61,663 bases of DNA from Ruminococcus sp. Phil11 (GTDB lineage Bacteria; Bacillota; Clostridia; Oscillospirales; Ruminococcaceae), in NCBI GenBank assembly GCA_001940925.1, contig MSGZ01000015.1:1-61663 (forward strand), written 5' to 3'. This document shows, one piece after another, positions 27,510-36,894 of this stretch. The notes under the pieces are model-generated. The model was not told the DNA's origin and ran no database searches. It worked only from the letters and a program-made list of their open reading frames with translations. Numbering within the stretch: position 1 is the first letter of the stretch; the number at the start of each line of letters is the position of its first letter. The position numbers were made by a program, and so were the translations under genes.

Positions 27510-28607
27510 TCAGGCAGACGGAACCGTCTGATTGGTATTCCGCAGCTTTTTCACAAGCGTGGAAAGCTTTTCTCTGACAGTCGGCGCACTCAGCACGACC
27601 AGCACGATGACCACGATTGCCTTATAGGCAGAAAGGGCATCGGACTGCACATCGAACTTGTACAGCGTCGTTGTCAGGAACTGGATCACATACGCACCGA
27701 GGATAGATGCAGGCATGTTGAATTTGCCGCCGCCCAGCGCATTTCCGCCGAGTGCGACTGCAAGGATCGCGTCCATTTCAATGTCCTTCGCGATCACGGA
27801 ATAGTTGATCGTACCGAGACGGGCGACCTTGATAAAGCCGGAGACCGCAACGCAGAGGCCGAGCAGAACATAGGTCACAAGCTTGATGAACTCCGGATTC
27901 AGGCCGTTTAAGCGGGAAGTCTTTTCATTGATGCCGACCGACTGCACATAGAGCCCGAGATTCGTGAATTTCAGCAGTGCCCATGTTACAATGAAGCACC
28001 CGACTGCAAAGAAACACGGTGCCGGGATCGGGATGCCGGGCAAAAAGTTGCCGAATGCCTTGAATCCGGCGTCGGATGTGACAGGCAGCTCATTGTGATT
28101 GATCCATGCCGCGATCGAACGGCCTGCCGTAAACAGAATCAGCGTGGCGACCATTGGCTGGATCTTGAAAAACGCGACCAGTGCGCCGTTGAATGCGCCG
28201 AAGATCATCGCGACGACGCAGGCAACAAGAACTGCGACAATGATCGGTGCCTGGAGGCCGTCCGTGCTTTCGCCGGTCCCGCAGAGGATACGGAGGATCA
28301 CGCTGCCCGCGATCGCGATCGCCGCACCGACGCTGATATCCTGTCCGCCGGATGCCGCCGTCACCAGCGTCATGCCGATCGCCAGAATGGCAAGCTCGGT
28401 GCCGTAATCAATGATCGTGATCGGATAGCCCTTCAGCACGGGATTGCCCGCGCTGTTATAGCCGAATGTAATACGGAAAAAAGAGGGGTCAACAATCAGA
28501 TTGAAGATCGCCAGAAGCAGCAGTGCCGCGATCGGGATCACGATCTGATGCCGCAGCAGTCCGGAAAGGAATGACTCCCCTTTTCCCCGAGCAGATTTCG
28601 TTGTCAT
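27510..28607 (-). CDS. ytfT: Sugar ABC transporter permease, YtfT type
   Basis: The 365-residue partner permease has about nine helices and the signature ASGGQDISVGAAIA with the GINEKTSRLNGLNP loop. Its ATG overlaps the stop of the ATPase gene (ATGA), indicating coupled translation. The membrane pair plus the double ATPase and lipoprotein binder make a complete CUT2 importer. The sugar is inferred to be L-arabinose, perhaps in furanose form, from the adjacent araA. Confidence 0.88.
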   Translation of the reverse strand: MTTKSARGKGESFLSGLLRHQIVIPIAALLLLAIFNLIVDPSFFRITFGYNSAGNPVLKGYPITIIDYGTELAILAIGMTLVTAASGGQDISVGAAIAIAGSVILRILCGTGESTDGLQAPIIVAVLVACVVAMIFGAFNGALVAFFKIQPMVATLILFTAGRSIAAWINHNELPVTSDAGFKAFGNFLPGIPIPAPCFFAVGCFIVTWALLKFTNLGLYVQSVGINEKTSRLNGLNPEFIKLVTYVLLGLCVAVSGFIKVARLGTINYSVIAKDIEMDAILAVALGGNALGGGKFNMPASILGAYVIQFLTTTLYKFDVQSDALSAYKAIVVIVLVVLSAPTVREKLSTLVKKLRNTNQTVPSA

Positions 28608-30115
28608 TCCTTTTCACCTCCTGCAATGGTATTCATAATCGTATTCTGTGTCAGCTGATCGCCGGTCAGCTCACCGACCTGCTTCCGGTCACGCATGACG
28701 ATCAGACGGGAGCAGGTACGGAGCATTTCATCCGTTTCCGAGGAAATGAACGTCACGCTCATGCCTTCGGATGCGAGCTTCAGCACCAGCTTCTGAATGT
28801 CAACCTTTGTGCCGACGTCGATGCCGCGGGTCGGTTCATCGAGGATCAGATATTTCGGATGCGTCAGCAGCCAGCGTCCGAGAATGACCTTCTGCTGATT
28901 GCCGCCCGACAGCGATTTGATCGGCGTATTGACGGAAGCGGTTTTGACGTCAAGCAGCTTGATGTATTCATCCGCGAACTTGATCTGCTGCGCCTTTGAG
29001 AACGGCTTAAAGAAGCCTGTCTTAACCTGCAAAGCAAGAATGATATTCTCGCGGACGGACAGATCGCCGATGATGCCGTCGCGCTTTCTGTCCTCTGCCA
29101 GATACCCGATGCCGTTTTTCATAGCCTCGATCGGCTTGGTGATCTTCACGGACTTGCCGTCCATTCTGACCTCGCCGCCCGTGACCTTATCCGCGCCGAA
29201 GATCGCTCTGACAGACTCGCTGCGGCCGGAGCCGAGCAGTCCGGTGAAGCCGTTGACCTCGCCGCGGCGGATATAAAAATCAAACGGCTCGATGCCTTCT
29301 GTACTCGACAGGTTTTTGACCTCATAGACCGGAGCAGCCTTTTCCTCATTGAACACCGGAATATCGTTCTTGATATCCGCCATGTCATCGAGCTCCTTGC
29401 CGAGCATCTTGGAGACAAGCTCAACACGCGGCAGGTTTTCGATCGCGTATTCTCCGACCAGCTTGCCGTCACGCAGAACGGTGATCTTGTCGCAGACATC
29501 ATAAACCTGATCGAGGAAGTGTGTTACGAAGATTATGCCGACGCCGCGTTTTTTCAGATCACGCATCAGCTGAAACAGCTTCGCAACCTCGGATTCGTCC
29601 AGCGACGAGGTCGGCTCGTCGAGGATCAGCACGCGGCAGTCCATGTCAACCGCTCTCGCGATCGCGACCATCTGCTGGACAGCGATCGAACAGCTTGCGA
29701 GCTGCTGCGTCGGCTTGACGCGGATCCCGAGCGAATCGAGCAGCTTTCCGGCCTGCTGGTTCATCTTTCGCCAACTCAGCAGCTTCTCCTCACCGCGCCC
29801 GAGAAAAATGTTTTCCGCAACGGAAAGATTCGGGCAAAGCGAGATCTCCTGATAAACGGTACTGATGCCCGCTCGCTGCGCTTCCTGCGGCGAACGGATC
29901 TGAACAGTGCCCTTTCCCTCGATCCGGATCTCACCGGCATCCTTCTGATACACACCGGTCAGAACCTTAATCAGGGTCGATTTTCCGGCACCGTTTTCGC
30001 CCATGAGCGCATGGATCTCGCCGGCACAAAGCCGGAAGTCCACGTTCTGCAGAGCCTTGACGCCCGGGAAGGATTTATAGATTCCGTGCATTTCCAGCAC
30101 AGAGCCCTCACGCAT
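28604..30115 (-). CDS. ytfR: Sugar ABC transporter ATP-binding protein with two ATPase domains
   Basis: The 503-residue product starts at the ATG at 30115 (GAGGGTG upstream). The first ATPase domain has Walker A GENGAGKST and Walker B LILDEPTSSLDE. The second has a degenerate Walker A (GLLGSGRSE), as is normal for MglA/RbsA-type proteins, and signature LSGGNQQKV. It powers the two permeases downstream. It is separated from the binding-protein gene by a stem-loop at 30141-30189 that probably lowers its expression. Confidence 0.92.
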   Translation of the reverse strand: MREGSVLEMHGIYKSFPGVKALQNVDFRLCAGEIHALMGENGAGKSTLIKVLTGVYQKDAGEIRIEGKGTVQIRSPQEAQRAGISTVYQEISLCPNLSVAENIFLGRGEEKLLSWRKMNQQAGKLLDSLGIRVKPTQQLASCSIAVQQMVAIARAVDMDCRVLILDEPTSSLDESEVAKLFQLMRDLKKRGVGIIFVTHFLDQVYDVCDKITVLRDGKLVGEYAIENLPRVELVSKMLGKELDDMADIKNDIPVFNEEKAAPVYEVKNLSSTEGIEPFDFYIRRGEVNGFTGLLGSGRSESVRAIFGADKVTGGEVRMDGKSVKITKPIEAMKNGIGYLAEDRKRDGIIGDLSVRENIILALQVKTGFFKPFSKAQQIKFADEYIKLLDVKTASVNTPIKSLSGGNQQKVILGRWLLTHPKYLILDEPTRGIDVGTKVDIQKLVLKLASEGMSVTFISSETDEMLRTCSRLIVMRDRKQVGELTGDQLTQNTIMNTIAGGEKE

Positions 30116-30140
30116 TGCAATCACCCTCTTCTCACTGTAG

Positions 30141-30189
30141 AAAAAGGGCGCAGGAGACATACATATCTATATGCCGCCAGCGCCCTTTT
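30141..30189 (-). terminator. Partial terminator between binding protein and ATPase genes
   Basis: On the minus strand AAAAGGGCGC pairs with GCGCCCTTTT with a long loop, followed by TTTTTC. It lies inside the operon, so it likely works as an attenuator or 3' stabiliser and gives more binding protein than ATPase. Confidence 0.75.
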
Positions 30190-30232
30190 CGCTAATTGGT
30201 TCCCCCTAAGTGACGTTGATTCTTTTTATTTA

Positions 30233-31228
30233 TCAGCCCTGGCCAATTCCGTACTGATCGACATCCGCCTGCGTGATCGTGGCAGCATCGAAGCCCTTTT
30301 CTTCCATGATGATCTTCTTCGGAGAAACGGTCTCGCCGTTTTCAAGCTTCGTAATGATTTCACGGATGTAAGATGCCTGGAACGGATTGCACTGACCGTC
30401 ATAGTTCCAGTTCTTGTCGAGCAGCTCTTTCAGTGCCCACTTGTTGCAGTCAAAGCCCATGACGATGACGTCCTTGCCGACGCCGTGAGAGATGTTTGCC
30501 TTATCGAGTGCCGCGACAGCACCCTTTGCCATGTCATCGTTCTCTGCATAGATGACGTTGAAGCTCTTGCCTGCGTCGATCGCGGACTGCACGATCTGCT
30601 GTGCCTTTTCAGCGTTCCATTCAGCGGTCTGCTGGCTGACGATCGTCCAGCCGAGATCCTTTGCGGCCTGATCCAGTGCACCGGATCTGCCGATCTGTGC
30701 ATCGGAACCCATAACGCCCTGAATGTGAATGATCTCGTACTTGTCAAGGTTCTGACCCTTCAGCCACTCGACAGCCGTTTCGCCTTCCTTTGCCATGTCG
30801 GAGACGACCGATGCTTCATAAAGGTCATCGGAAGCATCAACGGTACGGTCGAACAGGATCACCTTGACGCCTGCCTTTTTCGCATCCTGAAGCACGCCGT
30901 CCCAGCCTGCCGTACCGGCAGCCGAAAGCAGGAGATAATCGACCTCGTCCTGAATGAACTTCTGCGCAAAGTCGATCTGCTCATCATTCTTCAGACTGTA
31001 CTTGAACTGTGCGTCAAAGCCGTTCGCCTCTGTAAAGGTATTCTGGAGATCGTTGACGTTTGCCGTGCGGTAGCCGGACTCGTTCGGGTCATTGTTGATG
31101 ACGCCGACCTTGATCAGTCCTTTCTTGCCGCCGCTGCCGCCGTTTCCGCCGGTCTGTCCGCAAGCTGTCAGTGCTGCACAGCAGATCACTGCTGCGGCTG
31201 CTGCCAAAAAGATTCTTCCTGCTTTCAT
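30233..31228 (-). CDS. ytfQ: Sugar ABC transporter substrate-binding lipoprotein, YtfQ type
   Basis: The 331-residue product has a lipoprotein signal with Cys23 (ALTAC), a Gly/Ser linker, then a periplasmic-binding-protein fold of the ribose/galactofuranose group: VGVINNDPNESGYR, LILFDRTVDASDD-like strand (VILFDRTVD) and YAENDDMAKGAVAAL. AAGGAG is nine bases before the ATG. It is the first gene of the arabinose operon; AraR-like boxes lie in its promoter region (31277-31314). Confidence 0.92.
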   Translation of the reverse strand: MKAGRIFLAAAAAVICCAALTACGQTGGNGGSGGKKGLIKVGVINNDPNESGYRTANVNDLQNTFTEANGFDAQFKYSLKNDEQIDFAQKFIQDEVDYLLLSAAGTAGWDGVLQDAKKAGVKVILFDRTVDASDDLYEASVVSDMAKEGETAVEWLKGQNLDKYEIIHIQGVMGSDAQIGRSGALDQAAKDLGWTIVSQQTAEWNAEKAQQIVQSAIDAGKSFNVIYAENDDMAKGAVAALDKANISHGVGKDVIVMGFDCNKWALKELLDKNWNYDGQCNPFQASYIREIITKLENGETVSPKKIIMEEKGFDAATITQADVDQYGIGQG

Positions 31229-31276
31229 AAATTTTCACTCCTTCTGATATCCTTAACAGGCTCTCCCAGCCCGTTA

Positions 31277-31314
31277 ACTTGTAATTACATTATAAACAAT
31301 ATGTTCGTACATTT
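31277..31314 (-). promoter_or_regulatory. Promoter region with two AraR-like operators
   Basis: ATATGTTCGTACATTT (31299-31314) matches 12 of 16 positions of the Bacillus AraR box ATTTGTACGTACAAAT. ACTTGTAATTACATTA (31277-31292) matches 10. A minus-strand TATAAT (31289-31294) lies between them. No good -35 box is visible 16-18 bases upstream, which suggests that an activator is needed. Confidence 0.6.
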
Positions 31315-31347
31315 ATACCGATAAAATCAACCAATATGTAGAAAATT

Positions 31348-32064
31348 TTATGCCGTTGTCTGATTATCCGGACAAATATTAACATCCGCCTGAAATTTCC
31401 GCGGGGTTTGTCCGGTCTGCTTTTTGAAGATCTGACTGAAATACCGGTAATCACGGAAGCCGACCTCATACGCGATCTCGCAGATCAGCTTTGAGGTGCT
31501 GCAAAGCAGCTCCTTCGCTTTTCTGATCCTGATTTCTGTCAGATACTCCGTGAAATTCCGCTTCATTTCCCGCTTGAACAGCGCGCTCAGATACGTCGGG
31601 CTCAGTCCGACATATTCTGCAGTTGTCTTGAGGGAAATGTCCTCGTTCATGTAATTGGCGTCCATATACGACTTGGCCTTTTTGACCAGATCATTGCCGT
31701 TTTCCGTCGCAGATTCGATCCGCCAGCGGATACACTGCTCGATCAGTGTATGCAGATACTCAGTTGTACTGTCAATTGTCTGCAACTTCCCGGAGATCTC
31801 GTCAATCGAACCGAACCGGGAAACAAACTGCTCGGCAGGGATCCCGAAATCGCATGTGACGCGGCGGGCTGCGATATACACATCCATGCCGACATACAGC
31901 CGCAGCATCAGCGATTTCATCTGACGGAAATGCACCTGCTCCAGATATTCCTCGAGAACATCGCGGCAGCTTTCCAGCCTGCCGTACCGGAGCAGGCCGT
32001 CGATCTGTGCGGTATCCAGACGCCTGACATCACAATCATCCAACATGACCGGTGCCTGTGTCAT
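31348..32064 (-). CDS. AraC-family transcriptional regulator
   Basis: The 238-residue product has an N-terminal helical region (1-125) without a clear cupin and a C-terminal double helix-turn-helix (about 135-230): ISLKTTAEYVGLSPTYLSALFK and SKLICEIAYEVGFRDYRYFSQIFKKQTG. It follows the AraR-type gene by 30 bases and precedes the arabinose operon. It likely responds to the same sugar and could supply activation at the weak -35 of the operon promoter (inference). The N-terminal half resembles the helical middle of YesN/two-component AraC proteins lacking a receiver. Confidence 0.85.
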   Translation of the reverse strand: MTQAPVMLDDCDVRRLDTAQIDGLLRYGRLESCRDVLEEYLEQVHFRQMKSLMLRLYVGMDVYIAARRVTCDFGIPAEQFVSRFGSIDEISGKLQTIDSTTEYLHTLIEQCIRWRIESATENGNDLVKKAKSYMDANYMNEDISLKTTAEYVGLSPTYLSALFKREMKRNFTEYLTEIRIRKAKELLCSTSKLICEIAYEVGFRDYRYFSQIFKKQTGQTPRKFQADVNICPDNQTTA

Positions 32065-32094
32065 ATACCATCACCACCTGTTCGCCTCAGCCGG

Positions 32095-33180
32095 TCAGCG
32101 TTTTTCAAATGTTCTGACGGACTCTCTGACGATCAGCTCCGGATGGAATATGACATCCTCGTGGGCGTCATCCGGTGCGCTCATCTGCTCGATCAGCTTT
32201 CTGGCCACGCGCTCGCCGAGCACCTTATGCGGGTGATGTACGGTCGTCAGCGGCACATCGCAGAGCGTAGAGAACTTGGAATCGTCGATGCCGACAACCG
32301 AAACATCATCCGGCACCTTGATATCGTTCTCGCGGCAGAAGCGCAGCAGGTTGACCGCAAGCTCGTCATTGTAGCAGACAATTGCTGTTGAGTTGACCAG
32401 CATTTCCAGGAGCTTTGTCCGTGCATATTTGAAAATGTAGCTCTTTTCCGCGGTCGCAAACCACAGAACATCTTTTTCTGCAGTACGGATATTGTGCGCG
32501 ATGCAGCTTTTCATGAAGCCGCCGTAGCGCTTGTGTCCCTGAATGTCGTCAAGCGCAAAAATGCCGGAGATCCGCTGATGTCCGCAGTCGAACAGATAAT
32601 TTGTGACGATCTCGCCGGCTGCCTCATCATCCATTGCGACATACGGAAAATCGGACCACGGATATTTTGCGTTGAAAAACACCAGCGGGATGTGCTGTTC
32701 CTTGATCTCACGGTACAGCTGCATGTTCGGATTCGGCAGTGCACTCTTGGACGGCTCGACGATCAGTCCCTGCACGCCGTTCGCGATCATTGTGCGGAGT
32801 GCCTGTGCTTCCTCGTAGACCTGATTGTGCGTGGTCGAAAGCTGCATGACGATCCCGGCGTCATTAAGCACGCGTTCGATGCCCGTCACGATCTGCGGGA
32901 AAATATAATCGCTGAAATACGTCGAGATCACGCCGACGCGCTTCGGCTGTTCCGACTGCTGCACTGCAACATTCTTCACATAGGTGCCGCTTCCGCGCAC
33001 ACGGGAGATGACATTTTCGTTTTCCAGACATTTCAGAGCCTGACGGACAGTTTGTCTGCTCACGCCGTGAATTGTACACAACTCTTTTTCAGACAGAAAC
33101 CGGTCGTTCGGCTGCAGATGTTCCTTCGCGATATAGTTTTTTCCCCATTCAACAATCGCAAGATACTTGTATTCTTCCAT
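32095..33180 (-). CDS. araR: GntR/LacI hybrid repressor, AraR type
   Basis: The 361-residue product has an N-terminal GntR winged helix (1-70: FLSEKELCTIHGVSRQTVRQAL) joined to a LacI/GalR-type sensor domain (80-361: RVGVISTYFSDYIFPQIVTGIE and VVGIDDSKFSTLC). This is the AraR architecture; in Bacillus subtilis AraR represses arabinose genes until L-arabinose binds. AraR-like boxes lie at its own promoter and at the operon promoter, supporting autoregulation and operon control. Confidence 0.9.
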   Translation of the reverse strand: MEEYKYLAIVEWGKNYIAKEHLQPNDRFLSEKELCTIHGVSRQTVRQALKCLENENVISRVRGSGTYVKNVAVQQSEQPKRVGVISTYFSDYIFPQIVTGIERVLNDAGIVMQLSTTHNQVYEEAQALRTMIANGVQGLIVEPSKSALPNPNMQLYREIKEQHIPLVFFNAKYPWSDFPYVAMDDEAAGEIVTNYLFDCGHQRISGIFALDDIQGHKRYGGFMKSCIAHNIRTAEKDVLWFATAEKSYIFKYARTKLLEMLVNSTAIVCYNDELAVNLLRFCRENDIKVPDDVSVVGIDDSKFSTLCDVPLTTVHHPHKVLGERVARKLIEQMSAPDDAHEDVIFHPELIVRESVRTFEKR

Positions 33181-33225
33181 ACGAATACCCCCTGTTCTGA
33201 GGATCAGCAGGCTATACTGACCCTT

Positions 33226-33305
33226 AAGATGTATTTATTATAGCATATATTTTTGTGTTTGTAAATACATCTTTCCGTACAAATTTACAATTTGTACATA
33301 CATCC
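33226..33305 (-). promoter_or_regulatory. araR promoter with operator boxes and a perfect 12-base inverted repeat
   Basis: The minus-strand promoter is TTTACA, 17 bases, TATAAT (33237-33265). AraR-like boxes are at 33257-33272 (partial) and 33290-33305 (ATTTGTACATACATCC), with a half-site CGTACAAAT between. In addition AAGATGTATTTA (33226-33237) is inverted exactly at 33262-33273, bracketing the promoter. Confidence 0.65.
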
Positions 33306-33344
33306 AAAAATCCGTTATCTGTTTTGTGCAGACTGCACAACAGC

Positions 33345-33383
33345 AAACAGGCTGTCCGGTTTGACCCGAACAGCCTGTTTTTT
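33345..33383. terminator. Terminator after hemW
   Basis: AACAGGCTGT / ACAGCCTGTT hairpin two bases beyond the hemW stop. The longer T run is on the plus side. Confidence 0.7.
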
Positions 33384-33384
33384 C

Positions 33385-34479
33385 TTATGATATCCCGGAA
33401 AGCAGCCTGACAAGCACCGCATTCGATACCAGCCATCCTTCCGGCGTCATGCAGAGCCGGTTGTCTTTTTTTCGGATCAGCCGCGGCATCAGCGGCTCAG
33501 CATTTCGCAGCAGCCTTTCCTTCGATACAGACAATGCAGACAAATTGATGCCTTCCGCCAAACGCAGACCGAGCATGATGCGTTCTGCTTCGGTATCCGC
33601 GTGCGGTTCCGTGATCTCTGCGGATTGCAGCGGCGCGGCACAGAATGCATCAAGATCGGGCGGAACTGCATACCGCTTTCCGCCGCAACAGGAATGCGCC
33701 GCGGGCCCGATGCCGTAATACGGATGCAGCCGCCAGTATTTGCAGTTGTGGCGGCTCTCAAAGCCGGGCTTTGCAAAATTCGATATCTCGTAATGCGAAA
33801 AGCCTTTTTCACTGAGTACCTCATGCATCTGCATCCAGCGGTCTGCGGATGCGTCATCATCGAGCATTTGGGGCGGATTACTGCCGAAAGGTGTATTGGG
33901 TTCGATTTTCAGCAGATACGAGGAAATATGCGTAACAGGCAAAGCAGCAGCCTGTTCCAGATCAGACAGCCAGACAGCTTCCGTCTGCTGACACAGGCCA
34001 AGCATCAGGTCAACGCTGATGTTCCGGAACCCCGCATCACAGGCGCGCTGTACGGCAGCGATCCCCTGCTCCGGCGTGTGCCGTCTGCCGAGAATGCGCA
34101 GCACATCCGGCTGAAATGACTGCGTTCCGAACGAGAGCCGGTTGATGCCGATACGGAGCCATTCCCGCAGCTTGTTCTCTGTTGCGGTCAGCGGATTGAC
34201 CTCAAGTGTGATCTCCGCATCCGCAGAAAGCTCACATCGCTGCCGGATCGCTTCCAGCATCCGTTCCAGATGAACCGAAGAAAGCAGCGAGGGCGTTCCG
34301 CCGCCGAAGTAGACCGTATCGGCGGGCAGATGCTCCGGCAATGCAGCCAGATTCCGGCAGACAGCATCCGTATAGCTTGCAGCTTTTCCGGCGTTGTACG
34401 CACCGGAATAAAAATCGCAGTACGGACATTTCTGTGCACAGAACGGCACATGAATATAGATGCCGGCTTTCGCACTCAT
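33385..34479 (-). CDS. hemW: HemW-type radical SAM protein (heme chaperone, formerly HemN-like)
   Basis: The 364-residue product has the radical SAM cluster motif Cys14-x3-Cys18-x2-Cys21 (FCAQKCPYC), TVYFGGGTPSLL and the HemN C-terminal region. Length (~365) and the absence of an N-terminal extension fit HemW rather than true HemN. It starts within the stop of the small zinc-ribbon gene (ATGA overlap). The lepA-hemW neighbourhood is common in Firmicutes. Confidence 0.92.
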   Translation of the reverse strand: MSAKAGIYIHVPFCAQKCPYCDFYSGAYNAGKAASYTDAVCRNLAALPEHLPADTVYFGGGTPSLLSSVHLERMLEAIRQRCELSADAEITLEVNPLTATENKLREWLRIGINRLSFGTQSFQPDVLRILGRRHTPEQGIAAVQRACDAGFRNISVDLMLGLCQQTEAVWLSDLEQAAALPVTHISSYLLKIEPNTPFGSNPPQMLDDDASADRWMQMHEVLSEKGFSHYEISNFAKPGFESRHNCKYWRLHPYYGIGPAAHSCCGGKRYAVPPDLDAFCAAPLQSAEITEPHADTEAERIMLGLRLAEGINLSALSVSKERLLRNAEPLMPRLIRKKDNRLCMTPEGWLVSNAVLVRLLSGIS

Positions 34480-34790
34480 TCCCGTTTGATCGCTTCGATC
34501 AGCCTGCCGAAGAACATATCAAAGACAAATCCCGCCGCAAATGCGATCAGCAGCGGCAGAAGTCCGAACCAGAAGATCTGCGCTTTCGTTGTGTGCACAA
34601 AATAGGTCACGATAATCATGACAAGGGCAATCAGCCGCAGGACGGAATTGACGATGAGCGATGCCTTTCCGTTGACGCATCTTCCGCCGCAGGAAGAACA
34701 TGGCTTTCCCGCGCTGCTCATGCCGCCGCAGAGTGCCTTCTGCACCGGCGTAAAGGTTTTCTCCCCGCAGTAGGGGCAAATGTGCTTCAT
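34476..34790 (-). CDS. Small zinc-ribbon membrane protein
   Basis: The 104-residue product starts at the ATG at 34790, nine bases after AAGGAG; a longer start overlaps lepA. Cys pairs CPYC (5-8) and CSSC form a likely zinc ribbon, followed by two hydrophobic helices (IALVMIIVTYFV and LLPLLIAFAAGFVFDMF). Function is unknown. It is sandwiched and translationally linked between lepA and hemW. Confidence 0.8.
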   Translation of the reverse strand: MKHICPYCGEKTFTPVQKALCGGMSSAGKPCSSCGGRCVNGKASLIVNSVLRLIALVMIIVTYFVHTTKAQIFWFGLLPLLIAFAAGFVFDMFFGRLIEAIKRE

Positions 34791-34803
34791 GGGAACAATC
34801 TCC

Positions 34804-36612
34804 TTATTTGTCATCGTCGTATTTCAGGACGGCCATGAACGCCTCGGACGGCACCTCGACGGAACCGAGCTGACGCATCCGCTTCTTGCCTTCCTTCTGC
34901 TTTTCGAGCAGCTTCTTTTTCCGCGTGATATCACCGCCGTAGCACTTGGCAAGAACATCCTTGCGCAGGGCCTTGACCGTTTCTCTTGCAATGATCTTGC
35001 CGCCGATCGCAGCCTGGATCGGCACCTCAAACAGCTGACGCGGGATATTTTCCTTCAGCTTCTCCGCGATCTTTCTGGCACGCGGATAGGCTTTTGTATC
35101 GTGCACGATAAAGGACAGCGCGTCCACAATCTCACCGTTCAGCATGAAGTCCAGCTTCACGAGCTTGGATGCCGCATAGCCGTCCAGCTCGTAGTCCAGC
35201 GACGCATAGCCTCTGGTGCGGGATTTCAGCGCATCAAAGAAATCGTAGATGATCTCATTCAGCGGCAGCGTATAATGCATTTCGACGCGCACATCATCGA
35301 GATACTGCATATCCTTGAATACGCCGCGGCGTTCCTGACAGAGGTCCATGATGCCGCCGACATATTCCTTCGGTGCGAGAATACTTGCCTTGACGATCGG
35401 CTCCTCCGCATTTGCAATATTCGCGGGATTCGGATAATTCGACGGGTTGTCGATCATCAGCACTTCGCCGTTCGTCAGCGTGACGCGGTAGATAACCGAC
35501 GGGGCTGTCGTGACAAGATCGAGATCGTATTCACGTTCCAGACGCTCCTGAATGATCTCCATGTGCAGCAGACCGAGGAAGCCGCAGCGGAAGCCGAAGC
35601 CCAGTGCGACCGAGGTTTCCGGCTCAAAGGTCAGGGCAGCATCATTGAGCTGCAGCTTTTCGAGTGCGTCACGCAGGTCGTTATAATGCGCGCCGTCTGC
35701 CGGATAGATACCGGAAAAAACCATCGGGCTGACCTTGCGGTAGCCGGGCAGCGGTTCGGCACATGGGTTGTCCGCAAGCGTGACGGTATCACCGACGCGC
35801 GTATCGCCGATGCTCTTGATCGAAGCGGTCAGATAACCGACCTCACCGGCTCTCAGAATGCCGTTGTTGATATGCTCGGTCGCGCTCATGACGCCTGCTT
35901 CGACGATCTGGAACTCCGCGCCGGTCGCCATCAGCCTGATGCGGTCACCGGTACGGACAGTGCCCTCCTTCACGCGGACATAGATGATAACGCCCTTGTA
36001 GGAATCATAGTAGCTGTCAAAGATCAGCGCCTGCAGCGGGGCATCCTCATCGCCCTGCGGCGCGGGGATATCGGTCACGATGCGTTCCAGCACTTCTTCG
36101 ATATTCGTGCCCATTTTTGCAGAGACGCGCGGCGCATCCATGCAGGGAATGCCGATTACGTTCTCGACCTCCTGCGCGACGCGCTCCGGCTCCGCAGAGG
36201 GCAGGTCGATCTTGTTGATGACAGGCAGGATCTCAAGGTCTGCCTCAACCGCAAGATAGGTATTCGCGAGCGTCTGCGCCTCAATGCCCTGCGAGGCGTC
36301 AATGATCAGGATCGCGCCCTCACATGCCGCCAGCGAGCGGCTGACCTCATAATTGAAGTCCACATGGCCGGGCGTGTCGATCAGATTGAAGCGGTAGGTC
36401 TGGCCGTCCTTTGCGGTATAGTCCAGTGCAACGGCACGCGCCTTGATCGTAATGCCGCGCTCCCGCTCGATATCCATATTGTCGAGGAGCTGTTCCTCCA
36501 TATCGCGCACCGCGACCGCACAGGTCTTTTCCAAAATGCGGTCAGCCAGTGTCGATTTTCCGTGGTCAATATGCGCAATGATCGAAAAATTGCGGATATT
36601 CTGATTTGCCAA
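34804..36612 (-). CDS. lepA: Elongation factor 4 (LepA), TTG start
   Basis: The 602-residue GTPase begins (M)[20 protein letters not shown]. The TTG at 36612 has GGAGG seven bases upstream and gives the standard length; the ATG at 36630 lies upstream of that ribosome site and is unlikely. It has G1 AHIDHGKS, G3 DTPGHVDF, G4 NKID and the LepA C-terminal domain ([23 protein letters not shown]). LepA back-translocates or remodels stalled ribosomes. It is the first gene of lepA-(zinc ribbon)-hemW. Confidence 0.96.
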   Translation of the reverse strand: MANQNIRNFSIIAHIDHGKSTLADRILEKTCAVAVRDMEEQLLDNMDIERERGITIKARAVALDYTAKDGQTYRFNLIDTPGHVDFNYEVSRSLAACEGAILIIDASQGIEAQTLANTYLAVEADLEILPVINKIDLPSAEPERVAQEVENVIGIPCMDAPRVSAKMGTNIEEVLERIVTDIPAPQGDEDAPLQALIFDSYYDSYKGVIIYVRVKEGTVRTGDRIRLMATGAEFQIVEAGVMSATEHINNGILRAGEVGYLTASIKSIGDTRVGDTVTLADNPCAEPLPGYRKVSPMVFSGIYPADGAHYNDLRDALEKLQLNDAALTFEPETSVALGFGFRCGFLGLLHMEIIQERLEREYDLDLVTTAPSVIYRVTLTNGEVLMIDNPSNYPNPANIANAEEPIVKASILAPKEYVGGIMDLCQERRGVFKDMQYLDDVRVEMHYTLPLNEIIYDFFDALKSRTRGYASLDYELDGYAASKLVKLDFMLNGEIVDALSFIVHDTKAYPRARKIAEKLKENIPRQLFEVPIQAAIGGKIIARETVKALRKDVLAKCYGGDITRKKKLLEKQKEGKKRMRQLGSVEVPSEAFMAVLKYDDDK

Positions 36613-36646
36613 TGGGATTCCTCCGTTCATCAATACATTCTTTTTC

Positions 36647-36675
36647 ATTATATCATAGTTTATCCGAAAAAGCAA
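36647..36675 (-). promoter_or_regulatory. Promoter of lepA
   Basis: Minus strand TTGCTT, 17 bases, TATAAT with TGA before the -10. Confidence 0.75.
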
Positions 36676-36773
36676 GACGGCAGCATGAATTTTCCGAACG
36701 GAGCCTGCAACATGCACAAGTATAAACAGTAATTTTCATTGAAATATACCAACTGTTATTTTTTGAAAATGCA

Positions 36774-36802
36774 TTGCAAAATTATCAAAAAAATGGTATA
36801 AT
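36774..36802 (+). promoter_or_regulatory. Promoter of the SPFH operon
   Basis: TTGCAA, 17 bases, TATAAT with TGG before the -10, about 90 bases before the ATG at 36895. Confidence 0.8.
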
Positions 36803-36894
36803 AGATTTTGGAATCCGCTTTATCTGTGCAAACAGACAAAGGCATCCCGCCGAAAGGCGAACATTGAACCCGCAACACGAAAGGAGTTATTATT

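Noticed and set aside
25896..27911. Plus-strand open frame of 671 codons
   Set aside because: It is antisense to the kinase and permease genes and rich in His/Arg/Asp/Cys, typical of a shadow frame.
36613..36717. Longer LepA N-terminus
   Set aside because: It would include the promoter -10 region; the TTG with GGAGG gives the normal protein.
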